The notes below the pieces were generated by a model. That model made no database searches and was not told where the DNA came from. It was given only the letters and a program-made list of their open reading frames with translations. A stretch of 64,000 nucleotides of DNA, from positions 26,881,660 through 26,945,659 of the forward strand of contig CM063285.1 of assembly GCA_032173965.1 (NCBI GenBank), read 5' to 3'. This DNA is from Sitta carolinensis (lineage: Eukaryota; Chordata; Aves; Passeriformes; Sittidae). Position numbers and translations under genes: made by a program. Of this stretch, positions 12,701-25,755 are shown piece by piece (within the stretch, counting starts at the first letter, position 1; each line of letters starts with the position of its first letter).

Positions 12701-15700
12701 CCATGGCTGTCTTGTAAAATGAACACACTAAATTAAGCTTCTTTCTCCTGCTAATCATTCATATTCAGCTATTGACATGTAAAGTCCAGATGGTTGACTT
12801 CCTGACTATCCTAATTCCTTCTTTTGAATAGCAACAGTTTGCCTTTTGTCATGTATTTTCTCCTTTTGCAAAGGCTTTTATTATTTATCTGCATTTACAG
12901 AATAAGCTTACATGTTATGGCGCTTAATAAGTTCTACAGTCTTTAACAACATTTTCTTCAGATACGGCAGCACAGTACCTGTGGAGGAATCCCATCGATT
13001 ATTCCATTATATCTCAGAAAATCTGATGGAATAGTGCTAGTTCCCTCATTTATTTACTTCAGTGAAGCCATGTCAGATATTAAGTCTTATTAAAATATGC
13101 AGAATCTAATGAAAAAAAAATTGAAATTAGTGTACTTGAATTTTACATTTTCTGTAGGAAATTTGCATTTTCAAGGAGATTAAAGGGAGACATAATCATA
13201 GTTTAGATGCAGTGCAGCAACAATTGCATGTCCATTAGTAATATAAAATTATGGGTGCTTCTTCTGCAAACTTATTTATGGGTTTTTTTGTTGTTTGTTT
13301 GGTTTTGCATATTTTGCCATTTATGTGATGCTATGTCTCTTACTCTTTTATGCAGAACTCTCAGACCTTTAGTATGAAATGTGCCATAAATCTAAAGCAT
13401 TTTACAGAGTATTTGTCCCTCCTAAGAGACTGAGAAGATTGTGACAATAGAAAGATATGTCCTATGATAGCAAAATCCAAAACTGTCAATCTCGGTGGTT
13501 TCCTTTTTTTCATTGGTGAAAAACTTGATGTTGTCTCTGAGGTAATTTACTTAAGTGCTAAATCACAGTGTACACATTTTCGTAACGTACTTCAATAAAA
13601 AGTATGGAATGTATTCCATAATCTCTAATATACTTCAGACTTCCTCACAACTGTGGTGCAGATCAATAGAATTACATTTTGGGAGTTCTGCATATGGGAA
13701 CACTGTGTAAAAAGATAATTATGGGTAAATGGAGCATTTTTGATACCAAAGATAGCCTTAGAATGAAAAAGAATAAAAAGATTGCCTATATTTAGTTTCT
13801 TCAAATGAATATTCCATTCTATAATGTAAAATGATGGTGGGAAATTATAGTTTTAAAGTGACTTTGAAAATGTCCTTGATTATGAATTCTGATTTTATTT
13901 TTTTTTCCCTGTGAGATTTCTAAAATGTTTATTGCTGGTGCCATAACGATAGGTATATTAGGTTTTCTCATTCCTAAATGGAGAATGTTGTTTTCCTTTT
14001 GATATGTGAGCCTCCAGATAGGCTGTCCATCTTGAGTGGGATTTAGAGCTGTCAAAACACATCTGAAACAATGAATCTGTTCTCATGTTCAATTTTTATG
14101 AAACTATTGGTTTTGAATAATATACACACAAGCAAGAACATATTTATGCCACATGTTATTGGTGGTCCAAAAGACTTCATAAACACATGAAAAATGATTT
14201 TGTGATACAAATTGTAGATTCTATTGTATCAATTGATAATTTTTAGAATTTAATAGATAATAAGAATCCATTGATAGACAGGGTTATTGCTGTTTTCTGT
14301 GGTTTGGGGAAAAATTATCATCATAGCTAAAATGCTGTAGATGTAGGGAGTAGGGGAATTTCCATCATGGCTAAAGTTTACTGCTATATTTTACAAACCA
14401 TTTATGACAAAGGAGATAATCCTTTAGAACTAACTCTATCAATTATGACTGCGACAATTATTTTACATACATATATTTAGGTTTTTAAAAAACAGGGAAA
14501 AGTGTAACTTACACGAGATAAATATTTTTAAAGAATAGTGGCTTAGTCATATTTGAGCCAAATATGCACAAAACACTATAAAATGATGTATTTACCGAGG
14601 GAAAAAAGAGTCCGAAGCTGCTCTTACCTTCCTCAATAGGTACAGATGGCATCAGTGCTGATGACAGGCACAGTTGCACTTGTGGAAGCTTAAGAGCCTG
14701 ATCCCTAAATACAGTAAAACCAGTGTCTGTAAGTCCTCACTTACACTTTTGCTAAGCTGCTTTGAATGAGGCTTGTCAGTAATTCTTGTATCCTTTGGCA
14801 TGAGCATATATTCCAGGAAGCCTACAGCAAATGTGCAAATCTTGTTTCCCATTTATTTTTCAATCACTCAAGCATGCAAACAGAAGAATTATTTTCAAAT
14901 GTTTGCTGACCAGGAATATAAAGGTCAAATAATGTTTCGAGGATAAACAACTGTCTTAAGTTAATTTGATTATAATTTATTAAGTGTTTGAAAAGTTCGT
15001 GTCTGGAAAGTACTTTGTTTTAAGCAATAGAAATTAAAATAAATGAAATAAATATTCTTGTGAACATACGTCAGTGAAAATTCATGTATGAAAAGTTTTT
15101 GTCTTCCTTTCTCTTTACCATTTACAGACTATATATATAAGGACAAGAAGTAACATTTATTTCTCTGACCTTTTTAATTCATTGTGTTCAGGTTTGCACT
15201 TGTTTTCCCTACAGTAAATGTAATGTTGCAATTACAAAATTCAGCAGTTCCAGTGGAAACACTGGTCAACTCATTAAGTGCACTGTCAGGTGTTGCCAAC
15301 CCCAGATGTCAGCCAACCAGATCATGAGATATAAAATGACTCCTTACAGAAGGGTTGCAGTCTGAAAAATGACCCATCTTCCACAAAGGTAAACTACTAT
15401 CCTGTGATTTGGTTTGCTACTTACTAGCTGCTCATGTGTAGAACAAGTGAGAGGAGCATATGCCCCTTCCTAGAAGATATAAATCAGATTAATGACTGCC
15501 TGACCCTTAGAAGCCTGTTCGACAAGTGTCCACACAAAATAGAATTTAAATGCAAGAATGCATTCCAATATTATCTTTCTCTTTATTTTCTTTTGTATTA
15601 TTCCTTTCTATAACTGAGCTATTTGCAAAAAAAAGAGATTTCTTACTACTGAATTTCTGCATCCTCTGAAATTTCTGTATTATTTCCTGTGGATTTAAAG

Positions 15701-17064
15701 GAACATCTAGGTGAGAAGTAATACAGAACAGTAGCAACAAGTTCACATACAGCAACAGCAGCAAAGTGGGGGAGGAGAAGAGGTGAGAAAGAGAGAAAGT
15801 TTTACTCCCCTTCTTCTCATGAGTCAGTATTTTAGAACTTAAAAGTGTTGGAAATTCTGCTGGCAGGTACAGATTTCATGTAAATAATAGTGAATATAAA
15901 TTCCATTTGATCAGCTTTGCAGAACACTTAGAAAATTGACACCTTTGTGGCTTTTAATACTCTTTTGTGGGCATACCTTCTATTTGCAACAAACCTTCCA
16001 TTTCATCTGAATTCTTTTGAAGGTTAGAACATGTCTCCTATATTTGTATTTTTATCGTTCTACAGTAAAAGTCTAAATCTTACCTTGACTGACACAGCCC
16101 TACCTCAGATGTAATGCAAGAACAACAAGTTTCAGAAAGAGAACATGTTTTTATATGTACTGTGTGGCAGATGAATGTGGATTTTCTTGGCAAGCATGAT
16201 CTTGTAACAGAGAAAAGCATGAGTGGCAGTCAGTGGAGTTTTGAACTTTGTAGATAGGTGAAAGAGTTTATGTTACAGGTAGCCAGATGATTCAGTTCAT
16301 TTATGAAAAATTTGGCATAGTGTTATACAACTAAATATTCATATAGATTGGAGGTCTGTCTTGCCTTCTTGCTTTCTATTGTAAAAACCATTCACGTGCA
16401 CATGAAGAACTGCGATCACATTGAATTTCAGCTGATGGCAAATTATTTTTCCAAAATTTGTTGCTTAAGTTCTGTGCTATTAGTCTCCTTTCCAAACAGA
16501 ATAGAAACAGAAGTTGCAGATCTTCTTTAAAGAGTGTAAATGACTCAGACATGCAATGTTTTTCAGATAAAAAATTCTTAAATGAATTAAGTCTGAAGTG
16601 GATGTTGGTGTGGGCTTTGGCTCAGCCTAGCCCGAGAGGCATTAGTATAAACTATACTTGTGGCTGCAGCAAGCAGCTTGAGGACGTTCACTGTGAGATG
16701 AACCTCAAAATCAAAAAGGGGCCAAGTAGATCCAGTTGAACAGTTTTGATATAATAAGAAATAAAATGTAGAAAAGGAATAGTCCTTAAAGGATTGTAAT
16801 ATCAGCAGAAATGTTGGAATAGCTATTGGAAATGTTACATTCTTTTTGCATAAATTATGATTAATATCAATACTACTATTCCTCCTACTGAGATACCTCA
16901 CATAGATCTTATCTAGTAGTTTTAGTGTTTGACTGAATTGTCATTCCAAGTGTTCATTTAAGAGTTTTTTGTTTGGAAGGTGGTTAACTATGTACTCTGT
17001 TATTTTGTGGTGATTCTTGTTTGAGTGACACCATAGGCTGTTTTTAATTTGTCTCATTGTTGTG

Positions 17065-17078
17065 ATAATTGCAATTAT
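17065..17078. repeat. 14-bp perfect palindrome
   Basis: ATAATTGCAATTAT equals its own reverse complement. It combines two TAATTG-type homeodomain half-sites around a TTGCAA core of the C/EBP type. Binding is inference only. Confidence 0.6.
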
Positions 17079-20000
17079 GCCTGAAGGTTAAGAATAGAAC
17101 TTATATATAGTGTAAGTGGGGGAAAAATGCTAATACTTGTTGAAGAATGTGATATTGATTGCCATTGTTGTAGAATGCTTGTAATTTACTTGCGTGGAGC
17201 TGGTGAAAAGTTACCACAGGTGGGATGGGACAAAACCCAAAATCCTAGGGAATTTTGGTCTTTAAATTACATCTAGAATCACATAAGTCTTCTTTATAGA
17301 AACCACTTTAATTTGCCCATTGAGTTATTATAAGTAAATTGAAGCTCTTTCTTAGGTGAGAATTAGGAACAATTGATATTAGCATTATTGTCTGGTCTTC
17401 AAAATGTTCCATGTCTTTTGCGCCTTCCTGTCTTATATCTGATAATTTATTTGCCTTTACCACATATAGTGATGAACTATTAAAGGAAATTAAAAATATA
17501 TGTATTTTCACACTTCTACATTAAGGTTAGCTTCTAGATTGACATTTAATCTCTGTTATCTTGACTTGTATAAACTTCCTAAATGTTTTGAAAAATATGC
17601 TGAAAGTTCATGTAGCTTTCTTTACTTTTCTTCTGGGAGCATTCCTCTTTAATGACAGTTGCCCTGACCAGGAAAGTTGTGGAGCTCTAAATCCTTACAT
17701 CTAACCCTTGCTGCATTGTCTTTTATAAGAGTGATGTTCTGGTCATAAATACCGTTTGCTTCTTTCTTTGAAATTAGTTCATTTTTCATTAAGTTTCAGT
17801 CAACCATCGATCTTGATCTTTATGAGTGACAGAAACAGCACTTGTACAGTGCAGAAATAACAACTTTTAAACAAGTCAATCCAAAATAAATGCTATCTGT
17901 GTGGCGTTAACATGTCAAAAAGGTTTCCATCTTGGAGTTTCAGTTGTAATGATTTCTGGGAAATACTAAATGATTTCAAAGCAACTGCTTTGGTTGCAAA
18001 GTATTGTTTGGGTGAATGTTTTTCAGTGAATCTCATCCCAGATGTTAGCAGGGAAAATTTTCATATCTTGGATTTGAACTGGGTGTGTTTTCTTTAAGGA
18101 TTAAACTGTGTAGTGAATGGTTAATTGAACATAGAGTTTGAAATTTAATACATTGTTTAAGCATTGTCATAACCTTTGAAACTTTACTAAAAATACATTT
18201 TTTTTACTATTCCAGTTATCACTGTGATGTGAACTGTTTACATGTTATCTGGTAAAATACAGTTTTAATTAACAGGCAGGTAGTAACAGACTGGAGGGGT
18301 GAAATAAACTTCAATATTTTCATATTTGTAGAAAATTCTACTGTCTGCCTTACAGAGAGTGTGCCTTTAGGAGACAGTGTATCTCCTAAAAAAAATCTCA
18401 GAGACTAGGATAAGTAATTTTGTATCCCTGACTGGTTTCTGCAGCCTGTCTCAGGGTAACGCACCAGAATATCTGCACGCTGTGCAGAGGGACGTGAAGT
18501 CAAGAAGAGCTCAGCACGGGGATGTGTTTGAATTGTTATTCCTGAGACTCATTTAGTGACTTCTCTCATGCAGAATCTGGAACCTGTAGTGTCTTACTGA
18601 GGGCAAGCAGCTGTGTGTGTTCCTCGAAAGATCAAAGTAAGTATTTTAAGAAACAGCCATTAAGACAGATGCAATACCGATTTACATTTCTGTGACATTT
18701 CAGTGATTCCCACCTATGTCTGGGATGTGGGAAACCCAGATTCATAATCTTCTTAACCCTAAGGTTAAAATGTGTACCTTTCAGCTCTGTAGACATAGAT
18801 GGTATCTCTCTACTGAATTTTTCTGTTTATCAGGTACTTAAATCTGAGCTTGAAATAACCAAATTACAAAAGGAGGGAATTTTTTTTTCATCTCTCTTTC
18901 AGAGTTATATTATAAAATATTTTTCAGTGGAGTTAGTTAATTATTTGAAAGCTTATATGGCAAACTTCATGAAGTACCAAAAGATTGGCAGTTCTGGCAG
19001 TGATGATACAGGAATTAGCATTATATATTGAATTACAGTGTGTGAAGGATTTCATCTGGAGAAATTGAAATTTCATAACTCAGCAAGCTGTTGTATTTTT
19101 CTGGTGCAGGACATAATGGTTTTGTTACAGCAGAACTAGGTTCTGGTAATAGAAGACCGACAGAACCTGTAATACCTACAGCTGTAGCTTTGATTGTTGC
19201 ACAGAGTTTAAACATTATTTCGGCCACAGACAGATTGATTTGAAAAGAGTTTTAATATTCTAATACTAATAGAGATGGCTGTTTGCATTCATAACTTAAG
19301 AAAAAAATTGGATTGGATTCATCATTGTGAGCAAAAAGTTATAAGATTGAAATTCATAATTTAAAAACAACTCACTTTTCTGCTATCAACTGGTGTTATT
19401 GAAGATAGTATAAACTGGCCTCAGTAACACCTCCATCTTTAAAAATCAGGGTTTTTTTCACATGTAGGTGGAACTCAAGCTTAGCAATGTTGCTTTCAAG
19501 TAAACAAAAGGCATCTAATGTAAAATATAGTTTGCATAACTGTGTAATGTGTTATATACTATGCTGATAAAAGTTGGTGATTTGTTGATAGTTTGTTGGT
19601 TTTTATTTTAAATTCACACTTAATTCTTAAGTAGAAGATATTTCTTTACTCTGCATGTTGTTTTAATTTTCATCGTTTTCTTTCTGCTTTATGCATTCCT
19701 TTCCTTAGAGATTTGCTCAATAGCTTATTTAGCTAGACAAGAAAGAGAAATAAAATTAGGGTATTGCAGAAAACTTCTTTCTATCTTCAAAATACGTGCT
19801 ACCAGGCAGGCTTAGTCAACTCCGTCTTAGATGGTGTCACCCATTTCAAATATGCCTGGTGAAGACCTTTTTGTCCAAAGAACACTTAAACACTGTGTGT
19901 ATGTAGTTTGTGATTACTGTAACAAATAAGTTTAGTATCTGTTTTTATTGTGCTGTTGTCCTTACTATCTTTCTTTAAGTAAACTTGACTTTAAATAAAT

Positions 20001-21959
20001 ACTAATTTTTGAATTCTATTATAAAGATGTAAGACTGAAAAGTTTTACCACAGTGTACACAGTATAACTGCAGGTGAAGAGCCATGAGCCTTTTCCTTAT
20101 TTTTCAACTGACTGCAGACATCTCAGGAGAGGTACAGCAAGGTTCCCCAAACCAGCAAAGACACCCTCCTGTTTTGGGTGCGTGCAGTTCAGAGAGACAG
20201 CAGCACTCCTCATGATGCTGAAGCACAGCATGAATTCACACCCTTCTTTAGCTTGGGCTGCTGTGCTTGATCTCTCATGTAGAGTTCAAAACAGATTTTA
20301 CCCAAATTTTGGTATGAAAAGGTATCATTTGCCATAATTGGTTATTATAATACAGAATTACAAAATGTCTGAGCATCCTTTATGTCAATTGCATTTAAAT
20401 CCAAGTATCCTTTCTAATCTTTAGACTGTTACTTGTAGACACTACACAGTGATAAGGCAATACCTCATCATGATGTTAAATATGAAGTTTGGGAATATCT
20501 AAGCTGCCAGAAAAATGTCGATATCCTGATGTGACATTCACAGAGCAGTGTCCTGTTTGAATTGCTAAGCAGCTGTCTGCACTGTCAATGACACAGTGGA
20601 AAATATTTGACAATAAGGAGAACTTCAAACCCTTATAAAAGGAATTTAATTATGTACATGTACGTTATTTAGGAAGTATCAGCTTGCAGTAGTGAAGTTG
20701 TGCATATATATTTTAAAATCACCTCTCCAAAATATCAGTGTCAGAAAGATAATTCTTTCTCCCCTGCTTCCCCCTTCTGGAATAGTTACATGATGTAAAA
20801 ATGTAATGTCACCCTTTATTGTCCGACAAATCTCATGAGGTAATATAATGTGATGGAAATATAGTCTGTGTATTTTTATACTATTTTGACATTTTGTCTC
20901 AGTGACTGGTATTTTAGAGCAGATCTCTTGTGATTCTTATTGAGCATTAGTTTTTGTTTTTCTGGAAATGTGACAGTATGGTTTCACTTGTTAAAAATTA
21001 AATGTTTTCTTACAATACAACACCAGATGCATTACCTTCTGTATGGCAGAAAATCTGTGTATCTGGTCTCCCCTATATTGATTGTTATCTAAGCCTTTTT
21101 CAATACATTTTGCTTTAATTTTTGTTATAACAGCTTGGAGAGCAATCAAAAGTCATGCTTGTAAGACATTTTTACCCTAATTTGAGACAGTCCAAACAAC
21201 CTCAGTCAATAAATAGCACCAGCTTGGCATGGACTGCAGAATATGTTGGGAAAATATGCACCATGGTTTTCATATTCTGCTTCCAAAAGCGTTATGTAAA
21301 TAGAAAACAAAAAGAGAAAAGAACACTGTATCATTGGATTGCAAAAACAGAATAACTTTACCATCCTGCAGTTCTGAAATTAGCTGAATTTAATAAAAAG
21401 TTTTAACAAGCTTCACAAATCTGAGATCTAAGAACTCTGATCTTTCCACTTCAAACACATGGGCCTGTAGCACTTGATATAAAGGGCGAGCTTGTTAGCT
21501 GTTGGCAACAGAAGTCCTTTCTGAGCTGTGCCAGTCAACAGGGGACAATTTATGCAGACGAGCATTTTGCATAAGCCTCATGCCATTGAAGGCAGCAGCA
21601 AAACACTGTTGTGACATTATGGTGATCAGCACAGGGCACAACACGATTGACAGAAGTGGTTGTTGAGCAATTATCTGTTTTCATGGCTTTTTCTGGCTTG
21701 TAAATGAGAGCATTTGAAAAGATAGTAATATCCTGTGTGGGAACTACACCAAAACAAAACCCTGTTTGGCCAGCTATCACATTGCTTTTATGTGCGTTTT
21801 CTTCATATTTAGACATTACCATCAAATAAAATTTTATATCTTAGGAAAAACAAATTTTTCATCCCAAACACCAATGTAATATGGGATTCCTTCACAGATA
21901 AGTGCAAACTTGTGGACAAGAATAATCACTCAGGCTGCATAACGCTTATAGCTGAAGGC

Positions 21960-21997
21960 CATGGCTAAAACAAAGAATCATGGCTAAAACAAAGATA
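21960..21997. repeat. Two-copy 19-bp tandem duplication
   Basis: Two adjacent copies start CATGGCTAAAACAAAGA and differ only in the last two bases of the unit. This is probably a recent slippage or microduplication event. No gene covers it. Confidence 0.85.
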
Positions 21998-22297
21998 CTG
22001 GTGCTAATACACTCTTATTTAAAGAACAGATTTAAAGTCAGTGTAAAACTACTTGTATCATCAAGTGAAAATGTTAAAACTTGCATTTATATTATCAGAG
22101 GTAAAGTAGTGAACACTTCTAGTGATTATTCATATATCTCAGTTTGGAATGTATCTATTTACTCATAAAGTATCCAGAAAAGTATTCTAGGTTTTAAGTA
22201 AAAGCAATCACAAGTGCATAAAATCCCTAGTTTCCTGTGTAAGGGTGATATCTGTCTATCTACAAGACACAACTGGGTTAACTCATGTTATGAGAAG

Positions 22298-22302
22298 ATG
22301 AT
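22298..22302. repeat. Left target-site duplication ATGAT
   Basis: ATGAT lies immediately before the LTR terminus TGTCCTGG and is repeated exactly after the other terminus. Confidence 0.85.
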
Positions 22303-22960
22303 TGTCCTGGTTTAGGGCAAATTTGGGAAGAAACCTCCAGATGGGGTCCCTCTAGGAAGGAAGTTCAAACAGCCTCTCCCCCAGCTGGTTCTGGAAAAAA
22401 AAATTCCCTAGAGAAAAAGTGGAAATAATTGTTTATTCAACAGACAAAGCATTCCCCAGCACAACAAATGAACAATATTATGAACTCACCGCTCCAAAGA
22501 GATGATGAATTCAAAATCTCTTTCATGAGGTGCAGCTTGGCTCACTCAGTCTGTGTCAGTCCCTCAGCACTGGGAAATGCTGGGCGGAGGCCAGGCGTGG
22601 TGTGCCACAGGGGTGAGCTCCTGGTGCTCTCCTGGGTTTTAGTCCAGAGCAGGTTCAAACAGTCCCAAGAAAAAGGAAAAAAAAAAAAAAAAAAAAACAC
22701 AGTCTGGAGAACTTCTCTGCTCCAGCTTGCCAAAAACTAAAAAAAGCAAAGGAGAGCTCTCTCTGGCTGTCCGCACTGCAGACAACACAGGCTGTGTGAA
22801 GGAAAACTGGAAATGCTTATCTTTTTTTTGGAAACTACTGCCTCAGACATTCCACTGCTTCTCCTTCTTCCCCCTTCACTCTCAGATCCAGTTTAAAAGG
22901 TGCAAAACTTATTTTGAGCTAAACAGACAAATGGGGACAATTCAGCACCAACTCAGGACA
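22303..22960 (-). mobile_element. Complete solo LTR of an endogenous retrovirus, 5-bp target duplication
   Basis: The 658-bp element begins TGTCCTGG and ends CAGGACA, so its termini form the inverted repeat TGTCCTG/CAGGACA with canonical TG...CA ends. Both sides carry the same 5-bp target duplication ATGAT (22298-22302 and 22961-22965). Orientation is minus because AATAAA lies on that strand at plus 22432-22437, about 130 bp before the minus-strand 3' end, where the R/U5 boundary is expected. A 21-base A run (22677-22697) lies mid-element. No internal retroviral genes follow, so this is a solo LTR left by recombination between the two LTRs of a provirus. Five-bp duplications fit ERVL (class III) elements; class is inferred. 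Short open frames inside on both strands (22429-22740) are by-products. Confidence 0.9.
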
Positions 22961-22965
22961 ATGAT
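22961..22965. repeat. Right target-site duplication ATGAT
   Basis: ATGAT lies immediately after the LTR terminus CAGGACA. It matches the left copy perfectly. Confidence 0.85.
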
Positions 22966-23699
22966 TCACGGTTGTATTTACTTTCTTTCTAAAATCAAAC
23001 CTAGAAGTATATTCAGTAAAAATAGATAGAATTGCAGGTTGACATTTCAAGTTGTGGTTTGCTAGTTTATTATTCTGTCCATTTGCTACAAAATATATTT
23101 TGTAGACACCGACTAGTATTTTTTATTTTGTTAAAATATAGTTTTAGAGACCATATTTCTCACTCATCTATTGAGTTCTGTCTGTATGCTAGATGAACAT
23201 ATAAGTAACTAAATATGGAGAACTCATTTTATTTGTCCTAAGGAAAATGTATACATTTTTGAAATTTTTAATTACTGAGGTTTTATATAGCTTTTATATA
23301 ATTTTTCATTTTTATTTAAAAATTATATTTAGCTGCATTGCTAATAAACTATGCACTGTGATGTCCATGGTACTCTTTCAATAGTGAGGCTCTTTTTGTT
23401 GTTGGGTTGAAAAGCCAGTGATAGAATTGACTGCTGTTTTCACTACTGCTTTTTTAAATCAATTTAAGAAATGATTGAAAGACTTCATACAGGAATTGAA
23501 GATAATTTCATTACCTAAAATATGAACTTACATATTTTGAGTATATATTGAATCTTGAAAAATACAGACTATGTTGAACACAGAATTGCTGATAGTGCTA
23601 TGCAGGAAACAAAAAGAAAAGACATCTCTCTTTGGTTCTGCCTATTGAGTATATCTAACAAAGCCAAGGATCCAGCAGCTGGGCTTTGTTGAAGGAGTT

Positions 23700-23890
23700 C
23701 ACAATCTTACAGGTTTAAAGTGGTTGAAGCAGGCTGGAACGAGACCCCGACGGATCCAGCTGTCTGGATCCTGGAGGAGGCAGCCCGGCCCCAGGGACTG
23801 GACCTGGACCAGAAGCTGGCAGTGCAACAGGCTGTGAGCTGGGCTTTTCCACAGGCAGAAACAGGACAAAAAGCAATGGGGAGTCATAGA
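23700..23890 (+). other. GC- and CpG-rich coding-like patch of unknown origin
   Basis: About 190 bases contrast with the AT-rich surroundings. CGAGACCCCGACGG carries three CpGs within 14 bases, followed by GCCCGGCCCC. The plus frame is open across the patch (start codon at 23720, about 60 codons of balanced, acidic composition before it runs into a T20G9 tract). The minus strand is also open at 23699-23887. It has no signal peptide or recognisable catalytic motif. Possible origins are an internal fragment of an endogenous retrovirus (gag-like), a processed pseudogene piece, or an isolated exon. I cannot tell which, and no splice signals are convincing. Confidence 0.35.
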
Positions 23891-23967
23891 AAGAGAAACA
23901 GTGTAGTGTTATCCACCTTTCTGCTCAGTCAGGGTTATTTTAAGTTAGAAAGCTTCCTCTCAGTGCA

Positions 23968-23996
23968 TTTTTTTTTTTTTTTTTTTTGGGGGGGGG
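23968..23996. repeat. T20-G9 homopolymer junction
   Basis: Twenty T are followed directly by nine G. A minus-strand reading is C9A20, which could be a retroposon tail, but no body is recognised. Such junctions are also prone to sequencing and assembly error. Confidence 0.85.
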
Positions 23997-25751
23997 AAGG
24001 TCACAAATTAAAATCTGGGTAGAAACTACATGGGGACTGAGTATTCACTAGAGCTAGAAGACTGAACAGAAGACACATAAACCATGCAAACTGATGGAGA
24101 ATGGGTTTTTTTGTGAATCCCAATTAGATGTGATACTAGGCTAAAGCTTTTTATTAGATGCATCTGTGAAATAACCATTTATGGCCTGAAAACCTTTCTA
24201 GAAATTCTGATAGAGGTAGTGAAATCACTTTCTCTTTTCACCTAGAGAAATTCTCTAATTTCACCTTTACTGGTACCAAATGCAGAAATAGATTTGTGCC
24301 AAATGCCAAAGATGTCTTAAGATTCATGAGAGCAAAGAGGGAGCTAGACTATGTGTCTTACTGATTAGGTTGAAAGTAGGAGTTTTGGTTTTAATTTGTG
24401 TTTATGAGCTTTGCCTTCAAGAACAAATGGAGAAAAGTGTTGAGAGCAAGAGCTAAAACTCCCTCTGACGATTGGACTCAGTGCAAGGCTGAAGTCCTAC
24501 TACTTTGTCTTTCTCACCCTATCTCTGCAGTTTCAAATAATAATTTTAATGGAAGACAATTTTAATGGAAAACATAGCCAAATGCTTCCACAGTTTTGTA
24601 GAATAATTGAGTATGGAAAGGAGCTCCAGAATTTTTGTTCAAGCATGCGCTCAGAGCAGGTCTGACTGAATCAAGTTTCTCACATCCAGGTCCACTTCAT
24701 TCTTGAACAGTATAATGGTACTCCAGAACTACTCTGGGGAAACTGGGAAAATTGCTCTGGTATGTCACCCTCTGTATTAGTATTATTACAGCGTTTTTTA
24801 CTTTAACTTGTCCAACTTAGATTTGTTGATGCTTATTTTAACTCTGTTAAAAAAAAACAAAAACAAACAAACCAAAAACTAAAAAACAACAACAAAAAAT
24901 TCAGAAAAGCTTCAAGAAAACCAGAAAATGTGTAGCTTTAAAACTATAGCTATAATTGAGCAAAAAAATGTGATTAAACATGCATGTGCCTGTGCATGCT
25001 GTTTTGGTACCTTAATACAGTTGGTATGGGGACAAAGTAAATTCCATGTGTATGTGGCCAGGTTCTTTCTGCTGTGGCTGGGAAAAGGAATGAGGAGAGC
25101 AGGCTGAGACTACACATAGTTAAAAGACTTCTTAAACAACACCAATACAGATTTTCTAAAGCCCTGTGCCCATTAACACCTTGACCACCAGCAAGAGCTT
25201 GATTTGATTTGAGCTTTGTTTTTCTTATAGAAATGGTGTCTTTTGGTACCTTCTGAAGTTCCCCAAATCAGAGAGACATGGAATGAACAAAGGGCAGTTA
25301 ATACCTTGCAAAGCTATCAGGCTCTCTGAGGAATCATTAAAAATAAAATTAAAAAAAAAAAACTCAAACAAAAACCTGTAGATACTCATAAGTCAAAATT
25401 CACTTTGCACTCACTATAGTATAACACCTGATAACCTGATGAAGCCAGCTAGGTTTAATTAACATTGTTAAAAAGCCACATTGTTCAAAGCCACAAAATT
25501 GGTAAATAGAAGAATAACTTCCTTTAACAGTTAACAAGAATGTGCACTTTTGCAAAAATGTTTTATAGCAATAATGATTATGGGTTTGGTTTTAATGTTA
25601 AAATTGCCTATGAAGTATATTTCCTAATTACTTTTAAGTATTTAAAATATGCATTTAAAGAAATTAGCTTTTCTAGAGCAATAATTTCCAAGCAATCAAA
25701 TTGTTTCCTACAAATTAGACAACAAAAAAATTATATTGTATTTAATTGACT

Positions 25752-25755
<4 letters not shown>

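Larger units (their letters stand above)
9771..22297. other. Unique noncoding DNA with scattered exon-like signals
   Basis: No gene or substantial transposon recognised over 12.5 kb. Noted within it: T/G-rich tracts near 12585-12625 and 13285-13305, palindromes at 14227-14238 and 17065-17078, a GAAA-loop hairpin at 15250-15265, candidate splice-bounded segments at 11000-11045 and 18574-18636, and a 19-bp tandem duplication at 21960-21997. A minus-strand open stretch at 21550-21825 has balanced composition but no recognisable domain. Confidence 0.55.

Noticed and set aside
15250..15265. CCAGTG-GAAA-CACTGG hairpin as an RNA or terminator element
   Set aside because: Six-bp stem only, no T tract and no transcript context; rho-independent terminators do not apply to this kind of genome.
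16587..16901. 104-codon minus-strand frame
   Set aside because: No recognisable domain, opposite-strand overlap with another frame, no splice or promoter context.
22429..22740. 103-codon plus-strand frame and its minus-strand counterpart at 22542-22733
   Set aside because: Both lie wholly or almost wholly inside the solo LTR and read through its A21 tract.
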